NCBI GenBank assembly: GCA_003527165.1
Contig: DPSI01000571.1
Span: forward strand, 1-5,062
Reading direction: 5' to 3'
Length of the DNA stretch: 5,062 bases
From: Pseudomonas sp.
GTDB lineage: Bacteria > Pseudomonadota > Gammaproteobacteria > Pseudomonadales > Pseudomonadaceae
The position numbers were made by a program, and so were the translations under genes. Positions 1 to 4,109 of the stretch are shown one piece after another; the first letter of the stretch is position 1, and the number at the start of each line of letters is the position of its first letter. The notes below the pieces were generated by a model. The model saw nothing but the letters and a program-made list of their open reading frames with translations, was not told where the DNA came from and ran no database searches.

Positions 1-1454
1 AGCGCCAGGGAAATACGGAACGCCGCGCCACCCAGCGGACTCTCGACCAGTTCGATACGGCCGCCACACTCGGCCACCACACCATGCGCCACGGCCAGCC
101 CCAGCCCGCTGCCCTTGCCCACCGGCTTGGTGGTGAAAAACGGTTCGAACAGCGCGGTGCGGTGCTGCTCGGCCACGCCAGGACCGTCATCCTCGACCTG
201 AAACATCAGACAATCGGCTTCCTGCCACCAGCGCAGCACCACACAGCCGCCCGGGCTGGCCTGGGCAGCGTTGCGCATCAGATTGGTCAGTGCCTGCTCG
301 AAGCGCGGCGGGTCCACGGCGCAATACAGGGCTCGCGTCGGCGCCTGGAGCTTGAGCTCGACCTTCAGCGAGGCCAGCTCATCGGCCACCGCGGCAGCGG
401 CCGAATGCGCCAGCACCTCGGCGGGCATGCGCCGGGCCGGACGCCCGGCGGCGCGGCCGAAATCCAGCAGTTGGCGGACGATCTCGCTCAAGCGCTGCAC
501 CTGACTGCGGATCTGCAACAACCCTTTGCGCTGACCATCCTCCAGCGTCTCGCTGCGCAGCACCCGCTGAGCCTTGCCGTCGATGACGCTGAGTGGGCTA
601 CCCAACTCGTGGGCGACCCCTGCAGCCAGGCGGCCGACCGCGGCGAGTTGCTGGGTGCGCCGCAAGCGGGATTCGAGTTCCGCCTCGCGCGCCTTCTGCT
701 CGGCCATGCGCTGCTCGGCGTCGGCGATACTGTCGAGCATCTGGTTCAATGCGCGGCCGAGCACGGCGATTTCCTGCGGGCCGCTGTGCGGTGCGCGGTG
801 CTGACGATCACCCGAGGCGACCCGCGCCATGCTCTGGGTCAGTTGCTGCAGGTGACGCCCGATCGCCGACCAATGACCGAGCAGGACGATGCAGACCGCC
901 GCCAGCGCCAGCGCCGCGGCGGAAATACCGGCGATCAAGCGCAGACGCCGGGTGTCGCGCTCGAAGTCGTTCCAGCGACGGGTGACCTGCAACAGGCCGT
1001 TGATGCGCCCGCCACTTTGTTCGAGCGGCAGGAAATAGGAATAGACCTCGCGCCCGCGGATGCGCTGATAACCACCGCGGCGCTGGCCATCGGCGGTGAG
1101 TTCCTGGATCGAGGATTGGTCCTGATCCGGCTCGATGGCTCCGGCAAAGGCCACCAGCTTGCCCTGATCATCATAGAGATAGGCGCCGTAGACGCGGCCG
1201 ACGCCAAGCACCGATTCCAGCACCTGTTGCGAGGTGCGGTCATGCTGCTTTTCCAGGCTGTCGCTGAGCGGCAGCCGAACCGCCCGCGCCACCAGCTCGA
1301 CCTCCTCCTGCAAACGCCGCTCGCTGTTGCGCTCGACCGTCCACAGCAGCAGGTAACTGAAGCCGAGCATGATCGCCACCAGGGGAATTACCACCTTCAA
1401 CAACAACGCGCCGCGCAGGGTTGAAGTTCTTTGCCAAACTGCTACATGTGCCAT
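1..1454 (-). CDS. Membrane sensor histidine kinase, 3' end beyond the window
   Basis: This gene runs leftward from an ATG at 1454, stays open to base 1 (484 codons) and is cut by the window edge. I translated it by hand. It has a first membrane segment (residues ~20-38), a periplasmic sensor region (~40-170, possibly Cache-like), a second membrane segment (~171-193), HAMP and a coiled linker (~194-265). The HisKA H-box is AAVGRLAAGVAHELGSPL with phospho-acceptor H282. The HATPase domain shows the N-box (NLMRNAAQ, 391-398), G1 box (DDGPG, 422-426), F-box (FEPFFTTK, 436-443) and G2 box (GSGLGLA, 448-454). Only a few C-terminal residues should be missing. The Shine-Dalgarno sequence before ATG 1454 is weak; GTG at 1481 is an in-frame alternative. 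The kinase would sense a periplasmic signal and phosphorylate a response regulator, probably encoded just beyond base 1. Its H-box resembles those of kinases paired with NtrC-type regulators, which is an inference. The ligand is unknown. Confidence 0.93.
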   Translation of the reverse strand, partial: MAHVAVWQRTSTLRGALLLKVVIPLVAIMLGFSYLLLWTVERNSERRLQEEVELVARAVRLPLSDSLEKQHDRTSQQVLESVLGVGRVYGAYLYDDQGKLVAFAGAIEPDQDQSSIQELTADGQRRGGYQRIRGREVYSYFLPLEQSGGRINGLLQVTRRWNDFERDTRRLRLIAGISAAALALAAVCIVLLGHWSAIGRHLQQLTQSMARVASGDRQHRAPHSGPQEIAVLGRALNQMLDSIADAEQRMAEQKAREAELESRLRRTQQLAAVGRLAAGVAHELGSPLSVIDGKAQRVLRSETLEDGQRKGLLQIRSQVQRLSEIVRQLLDFGRAAGRPARRMPAEVLAHSAAAAVADELASLKVELKLQAPTRALYCAVDPPRFEQALTNLMRNAAQASPGGCVVLRWWQEADCLMFQVEDDGPGVAEQHRTALFEPFFTTKPVGKGSGLGLAVAHGVVAECGGRIELVESPLGGAAFRISLA

Positions 1455-1462
1455 TCTGGCAC
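1448..1462. promoter_or_regulatory. Perfect inverted repeat at the kinase start codon, candidate activator site
   Basis: GTGCCA-TTC-TGGCAC is a perfect 6-3-6 palindrome. It overlaps the kinase ATG (1452-1454) and lies about 115-130 bp upstream of the start predicted for the sigma-54-like promoter at 1552-1567. That is the usual distance for an enhancer site of an NtrC-family activator. Binding here could activate the DUF4168 gene and hinder expression of the kinase. The role is inferred; only the symmetry and position are directly visible. Confidence 0.45.
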
Positions 1463-1521
1463 GATACAGAACCGCATCCACAACGTCGACGCCAACAGGA
1501 CGGATGGATTTACTTGTTACA

Positions 1522-1534
1522 TTTCAATAAGTTA
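1522..1534 (+). promoter_or_regulatory. IHF-like binding site
   Basis: TTTCAATAAGTTA matches the IHF consensus WATCAANNNNTTR except at its second position. It lies in an AT-rich patch between the palindrome at 1448-1462 and the -24/-12 element at 1552-1567. IHF often bends DNA at this place in sigma-54 promoters. One-mismatch matches are not rare, so the support comes mainly from its position. Confidence 0.4.
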
Positions 1535-1551
1535 TGGCGTTTGGCTTGAAG

Positions 1552-1567
1552 TGGCATGGCTGATGCA
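1552..1567 (+). promoter_or_regulatory. Sigma-54 (-24/-12) promoter candidate for the DUF4168 gene
   Basis: TGGCATGGCTGATGCA fits the sigma-54 consensus TGGCAYRNNNNTTGCW at every fixed position but one (ATGCA for TTGCA). The GG and GC dinucleotides have the required spacing. Transcription would start near 1578, giving a leader of about 27 bases that holds the ribosome binding site of the gene at 1605. I found no convincing sigma-70 -35/-10 pair in the same interval. Confidence 0.55.
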
Positions 1568-1604
1568 CTGCATCCTGCGTCTTTAAACAGCAGGAATATC
1601 GAAC

Positions 1605-1994
1605 ATGACCAAGCTAAACGCTCGCCTCGTTTCCGCCAGCCTCGCCACGCTGCTCATGGCCGCCGGTGTCACCCAGGTGTCGGCACAAGAGGCCAACGCC
1701 CCGGCTACTCAACCCGCGCCAGCGGTGCAGGCGTCGGACATCAGCGACAAGAAGCTGGAGAAGTTCGCCGACTCGCTGGGCGAGATCATGGAGATCCGTG
1801 AAGACTTCACCGCCAAGCTGGAAAGGACCGGTGACCCGGCCGAGGCCCAGCAGCTGCAGCAGGAAGCCAACGAGAAGATGATGAACACCGTGGTCGACAA
1901 CGACCTCAGCATCGAGGAATACAACGCCATCAACCAGGCGGTACAGAACGACCCGCAACTGCGTGATCGTGTCATCGCGATGGTGCAGAACTAA
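1605..1994 (+). CDS. DUF4168 domain exported protein
   Basis: This is a 129-residue protein with a clear Sec signal peptide: basic start (MTKLNARL), hydrophobic core (~8-22) and a VSA|QE cleavage site after residue 27. An Ala/Pro/Gln-rich linker (~28-43) follows. The rest (~44-129) is a charged helical domain with the DUF4168 pattern: a 'DKKLEKFADSL' helix, then the middle helices and a final 'NDPQLRDRVIAMVQ' helix. The mature product would be a small periplasmic or exported protein. The biochemical function of DUF4168 is not established as far as I know. ATG 1605 is supported by AGGA at 1592-1595 with 9 bases of spacing and by the signal peptide. The gene is divergent from the histidine kinase, follows a sigma-54-like promoter and ends in its own terminator, so it is probably transcribed alone. 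It is plausibly an output of the neighbouring two-component system, which is an inference. Confidence 0.88.
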   Translation: MTKLNARLVSASLATLLMAAGVTQVSAQEANAPATQPAPAVQASDISDKKLEKFADSLGEIMEIREDFTAKLERTGDPAEAQQLQQEANEKMMNTVVDNDLSIEEYNAINQAVQNDPQLRDRVIAMVQN

Positions 1995-2020
1995 GACGCA
2001 AGGCGTCCCGCCTCACAAGG

Positions 2021-2053
2021 AACGCCGCATTCCACTGCAGAGTGCGGCGTTTT
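2021..2053 (+). terminator. Rho-independent terminator after the DUF4168 gene
   Basis: AACGCCGCA (2021-2029) and TGCGGCGTT (2043-2051) form a perfect 9-bp stem around a 13-base loop. A short T run (2050-2053) overlaps the end of the stem. It starts 26 bases after the stop codon of the DUF4168 gene. The T run is short, but placement and stem strength support termination of that transcript. Confidence 0.78.
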
Positions 2054-2078
2054 CCGTCCTAAGCGAACTTTACTGCCC

Positions 2079-2142
2079 GTAGAAGCGAGCTTGCTCGCGA
2101 ACCCGGGCCACATAAAAGCTTCGCGAGCAAGCTCGCGCCTAC
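2079..2142. repeat. Pseudomonas REP doublet (REPIN-type inverted pair)
   Basis: Two 23-base copies face each other, at 2079-2101 and 2120-2142, with 18 bases between them. Each has the core GCGAGCTTGCTCGCGAA or its complement, and GTAG/CTAC at the outer ends. This is the common intergenic REP family of fluorescens/putida-group Pseudomonas. The copies differ by two outer-arm substitutions, one each relative to the usual form: an A at 2082 and a G at 2137. As RNA or single-stranded DNA the pair would fold into a long hairpin. Such doublets are mobilised in trans by RAYT transposases; no such gene lies in this window. The repeat is a strong taxonomic marker for the left segment. Confidence 0.93.
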
Positions 2143-2289
2143 AGAGGGCTTGCCGTTGTTGTGGTTAGCTGCGATCAAGAGCAAGCCTTTCGTGGCATAA
2201 GCCTGGGGTAGTTCCGCGCCGGCAGGCCGCTCCAAACGGTGTCATCTCGATCATTGGCTCCTAATGGCGGACGTTCGGGATGTTGCGGT
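2143..2289. other. Intergenic stretch without a recognised gene
   Basis: From the DUF4168 stop (1994) to the small ORF (2430) there is no supported gene for about 435 bases. The first part holds the terminator and the REP pair, and the last part (from 2290) holds the structured leader. In 2143-2289 I see no credible coding frame, repeat or clear promoter, although the promoter of the small ORF may well lie here. Confidence 0.5.
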
Positions 2290-2342
2290 GAGTGGTGCTC
2301 CTATATGCGGGACACGCTGTTTGCTAAGGGGCGGCACCACTC
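2290..2342 (+). other. Long inverted repeat in the leader of the small ORF
   Basis: GAGTGGTGC (2290-2298) and GCACCACTC (2334-2342) are perfect 9-base complements around a 35-base loop. Inside the loop, GCG and CGC could form a small inner hairpin. Another short hairpin, GACGG/CCGTC (2352-2356 with 2365-2369), follows. The run of possible helices just before an SD-bearing ORF suggests a structured 5' leader or a small RNA. I do not recognise a known RNA family. Confidence 0.35.
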
Positions 2343-2375
2343 CGACGGAAGGACGGATTTATGCCCGTCTCGCGG

Positions 2376-2421
2376 CCTCTACTGCTGTAGCCCATTTGGG
2401 CTTTCCGGTTAGAGCAGGAGG
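2376..2421 (+). promoter_or_regulatory. SD-sequestering hairpin before the small proline-rich ORF
   Basis: The segment AGCAGGAGG (2413-2421), which contains the whole AGGAGG Shine-Dalgarno core, is complementary to CCTC+CTGCT (2376-2379 and 2382-2386), with TA at 2380-2381 as a bulge. The arms enclose a second hairpin, AGCCC-ATTT-GGGCT (2389-2402). If it forms, the ribosome binding site of the ORF at 2430 would be hidden. That would make translation depend on a trigger such as temperature, a small RNA or a ligand. The pairing is visible in the sequence; the regulatory role is inferred. Confidence 0.4.
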
Positions 2422-2429
2422 ACAGCGAC

Positions 2430-2585
2430 ATGGCAATCAGCCGATATTCGGATGAGATAGACACGCGAGCCTTGCAGGCCAACGGCGTGCCCGGTGACCC
2501 CGAAGAGCCAGGGGTGCCGGATCTGCCGAGCGAGCCCGGCGAGCCGACCATTCCGGACCAGCCGCCGCCCGCGCCGGTGGCCTGA
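2430..2585 (+). CDS. Small proline-rich hypothetical protein (51 aa)
   Basis: This short frame begins MAISRYSDEIDTRALQANGV and continues as a Pro/Glu/Gly/Asp-rich tail (residues ~20-51) with repeated PG/EPG units, ending QPPPAPVA. There is no signal peptide, membrane segment or Cys. The product would be acidic, probably disordered in its second half, and cytoplasmic. The case for a real gene is a near-perfect SD (AGGAGGA, 2416-2422) seven bases before the ATG, together with an in-frame stop that comes just one base before the stop of the convergent phosphoribosyltransferase gene. I do not recognise a family. The overlapping opposite-strand frame at 2324-2590 has no comparable start signal. 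Confidence 0.62.
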   Translation: MAISRYSDEIDTRALQANGVPGDPEEPGVPDLPSEPGEPTIPDQPPPAPVA

Positions 2586-2586
2586 G

Positions 2587-3261
2587 TCATGCGCTACCCG
2601 GTCCTTCCGTAAACCGCTGGGCGCGTGCGAGCAGGTCGATGACCTGCTCGTCGCTGGTCTGCTCGAAGTCTCCGTAATGGCGTCCGACCCCGATGAATGG
2701 CTCGGGCATCGCCAAACAGACCAGTTCGTCTACCTCCGTTCTCAGCATCTCGATCTCCTCGCGCGGCCCGACCGGCACGGCAAGCACGATTTTGCTGGGA
2801 TTGGATTGTTTCAATCCCTTCAGCGCAGCCCTGACGGTCGCACCCGTGGCGACGCCGTCGTCGATCACGATCACGCAGCGCTCGTTTAGCACCGGCGCGG
2901 GTCGACCGCCGCAGTAACGTTTGCGGCGGCGTTCCAGCTCAGTGAGCTGGCGCTGCATTTCCTCCTCGAACCAGCTTGGCAGTGGCGCGATCTGGTTAAG
3001 CAGCTCTTGATTGATCACCCACTTCGGCTCGGCGCCGTCGACGACCGCGCCCAATGCGAGCTCCTCGTTGCCGGGCGCGCCGATCTTGCGTACCAGTACC
3101 AGATCGAGCGGGGCTGTGAGGCTACGCGCCACCTCGAAGGCAACGGGCACGCCGCCCCGTGGCAAGGCGAGCACCAGCGGTTTCAAGTCGCCCAGGTGCT
3201 GCAGCGCTTCGGCCAGTTCCTGGCCGGCGCCCTGCGCAACCCCTCGGCGGCCGCCGGCCAA
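2587..3261 (-). CDS. Phosphoribosyltransferase (COG1926 type), 5' end replaced at a join
   Basis: The open frame has 224 codons. Residues ~12-224 are a type I PRTase-fold protein: '[17 protein letters not shown]' (~29-45), '[21 protein letters not shown]' split around residues 52-72, and the PRPP-binding loop [13 protein letters not shown] (130-142) with its acidic pair D134/D135. The C-terminal part (…[17 protein letters not shown]…) is typical of the stand-alone 'predicted phosphoribosyltransferase' family of pseudomonads. The family binds PRPP, but its acceptor base is not established. Family members usually start with an F-x-DR-x-x-AG pattern before LA; here only AGQELAEAL remains (from ~3228). 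The first ten or so residues are read from the complement of alphaproteobacterial atpE. The native start codon is therefore missing and ATG 3261 is probably not real. The gene converges on the small ORF ending at 2585. Confidence 0.88.
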   Translation of the reverse strand: MAGGRRGVAQGAGQELAEALQHLGDLKPLVLALPRGGVPVAFEVARSLTAPLDLVLVRKIGAPGNEELALGAVVDGAEPKWVINQELLNQIAPLPSWFEEEMQRQLTELERRRKRYCGGRPAPVLNERCVIVIDDGVATGATVRAALKGLKQSNPSKIVLAVPVGPREEIEMLRTEVDELVCLAMPEPFIGVGRHYGDFEQTSDEQVIDLLARAQRFTEGPGSA

Positions 3262-3348
3262 GTGGGCAACCTGTTCGTCGGCGCCGCCCTGGCCGAAGCC
3301 CTGGGCATCCTGGCCTTCGTGCTCGGCATCCTGATGATCTTCGGCTGA
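3208..3348 (+). CDS. atpE: ATP synthase F0 subunit c, C-terminal fragment
   Basis: The frame from ~3208 reads [19 protein letters not shown] and continues through [18 protein letters not shown] to a TGA at 3346. It matches the polar loop (A-R-N-P) and second transmembrane helix of the c subunit, including the proton-carrying glutamate in 'ALAEALG'. The c ring rotates as protons cross the inner membrane and drives ATP synthesis. About 46 of the usual 74-80 residues are present. The first helix, with its glycine-rich GxGxGxG stretch, is absent. Upstream the frame stays open to ATG 3007, but that part is the complement of the phosphoribosyltransferase gene and not atpE. The NPSAA and AEALG forms fit Alphaproteobacteria. 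The b' subunit gene follows after 68 bases, the usual order there. Confidence 0.9.
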   Translation, partial: FGQFLAGALRNPSAAAGQVGNLFVGAALAEALGILAFVLGILMIFG

Positions 3349-3361
3349 TATCGGCCGATCA

Positions 3362-3388
3362 CGGCGCGCGGGGTTCGCCCGCGCGCCG
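3362..3388 (+). other. Strong GC-only hairpin between atpE and the b' gene
   Basis: An 11-bp perfect stem, CGGCGCGCGGG (3362-3372) with CCCGCGCGCCG (3378-3388), closes a 5-base loop. It starts 14 bases after the atpE stop. No T run follows (CTTCATCTG), so it is not a classic terminator. A hairpin here could shield the atpE 3' end from exonucleases or reduce read-through, which would fit the need for many c subunits per complex. That role is inferred. A 10-base palindrome, ATCGGCCGAT, lies just before it (3350-3359). Confidence 0.6.
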
Positions 3389-3416
3389 CTTCATCTGATT
3401 CTGCAGCAGACGGTTC

Positions 3417-4100
3417 ATGGCCAGCACCCACACCATCGACGCGGTCCCGCCTTCGGTCGAAGCGGACCTGCACGCCGAGACGGCGACCCCCGCCGAGCAC
3501 GGCTCGGGCGGCCTGCCGCAATTCCAGTTCGAACATTGGGCGGGCCAGATCGGCTATCTGCTGATCCTGTTCGTCATCCTGTACGTCCTGGTCTCCAAGG
3601 TCTTCGCTCCGCGCCTTCGCAAGGTGATGGATGAGCGGGCCGACACCATTTCCAACGCCGTCGCCACCGCGCGGCAGGTCCAGGCCGAGGCCGCCGGCCA
3701 GGCCGCCGAAGCCCAGGCCGAGGTCGCCAAGGCCCGCGCCGACGCCCGCGCCATGGCCGCCGCCGCCAAGGCCCGCGTCGCCGAAGAGGCCAACGCCCGC
3801 CAGGCTTCGGAAGAGGCGGTCGTCAACGCCCGCATCGCCGAGGCCGAGGCCGCCATCGGCAAGACGCGCGACGCCGCCATGAGCAATGTCTCCACCATCG
3901 CCGCCGACACGACCGCCGCCATGGTCGAGCGTCTGACCGGCAAGGGCGCGACCGCCGCCGAACTGGCCGCCGAGGCCGCCATTCTGGTCGCGCCCGGCGA
4001 CGTCGTCATGGTCAAGGGGTCGAACGGTTCCAGGGCCTCGCTGGTCGCCCAGGCTCTGGCGGATCTGCAAGGCCGCGACACGGCGCCCGCGACGCGATAG
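3417..4100 (+). CDS. atpG: ATP synthase F0 subunit b' joined in frame to a MurF tail
   Basis: The 227-codon frame has two unrelated parts. Residues 1 to ~183 are an alphaproteobacterial b' subunit: a variable His/Glu-rich N-terminus (~1-32), the 'LPQFQFEHWAGQIGYL' entry, one membrane helix (~45-63), and a long Ala/Glu/Arg-rich coiled coil (~64-170) ending VERLTGKG. With subunit b it forms the peripheral stalk that holds F1 to the membrane sector. Residues from ~184-188 onward (…APGDVVMVKGSNGSR…) are the end of MurF, which has nothing to do with the stalk. The b' subunit normally ends about here, so only a few residues and its stop are lost. ATG 3417 has a weak SD, but the N-terminal length is reasonable. 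The atpE fragment lies upstream as expected; subunit b, normally next, is missing. The symbol for b' varies (atpG, atpF', atpX). I regard the fusion as a chimera. Confidence 0.85.
   Translation: MASTHTIDAVPPSVEADLHAETATPAEHGSGGLPQFQFEHWAGQIGYLLILFVILYVLVSKVFAPRLRKVMDERADTISNAVATARQVQAEAAGQAAEAQAEVAKARADARAMAAAAKARVAEEANARQASEEAVVNARIAEAEAAIGKTRDAAMSNVSTIAADTTAAMVERLTGKGATAAELAAEAAILVAPGDVVMVKGSNGSRASLVAQALADLQGRDTAPATR
3975..4100 (+). CDS. murF: MurF C-terminal fragment (UDP-MurNAc-tripeptide ligase)
   Basis: The last ~41 codons of the open frame that begins at 3417 read LVAPGDVVMVKGSNGSRAS and then an Ala/Leu-rich helix, ending TAPATR. 'PGDxVLVKGSxGSR' near the end is a hallmark of the MurF C-terminal ligase domain, where the helix after it closes the protein. 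MurF adds D-Ala-D-Ala to the peptidoglycan precursor in the cytoplasm. About 90% of the gene is absent, including the central ATP-binding domain. The clearest support is the next gene: mraY follows at once, with its SD overlapping the TAG stop, as in the dcw cluster. The boundary with the b' part lies between about 3954 and 3986 and cannot be set exactly by eye. Confidence 0.82.
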   Translation, partial: AAILVAPGDVVMVKGSNGSRASLVAQALADLQGRDTAPATR

Positions 4101-4104
4101 GGGA
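4098..4104 (+). promoter_or_regulatory. Ribosome binding site of mraY overlapping the murF stop
   Basis: The TAG of the upstream frame (4098-4100) shares its last two bases with AGGGGA (4099-4104), five bases before ATG 4110. This fixes the mraY start and indicates translational coupling within the murF-mraY unit. Confidence 0.7.
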
Positions 4105-4109
4105 CACCC

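Noticed and set aside
84..1424. Long plus-strand open frame of 446 codons
   Set aside because: It lies opposite the histidine kinase, whose domains and motifs are unmistakable. The composition (Gln/His/Arg-rich, no domain) is that of an antisense frame in GC-rich DNA.
1509..1537. TTTACT-17-TTATGG as a sigma-70 promoter for the DUF4168 gene
   Set aside because: The -10 match is poor, and the sigma-54-like element nearer the gene is much closer to consensus.
2389..2405. AGCCC-ATTT-GGGCT-TTCC as a terminator
   Set aside because: The stem is only 5 bp, the T run is too short, and it lies directly before an SD. It fits better as the inner hairpin of the leader.
2324..2590. Minus-strand 88-codon Gly/Ser-rich frame
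   Set aside because: It is the complement of the proline-rich ORF, with no ribosome binding site seen and with overlap of the phosphoribosyltransferase stop.
3007..3348. A 113-residue protein starting at ATG 3007 as a full gene
   Set aside because: Its first ~67 residues are the antisense of the phosphoribosyltransferase. Only the part from about 3208 is c subunit.
2587..3348. Functional link between the phosphoribosyltransferase and ATP synthase genes
   Set aside because: Both are truncated at the same point and come from different lineages, so the adjacency is not informative.
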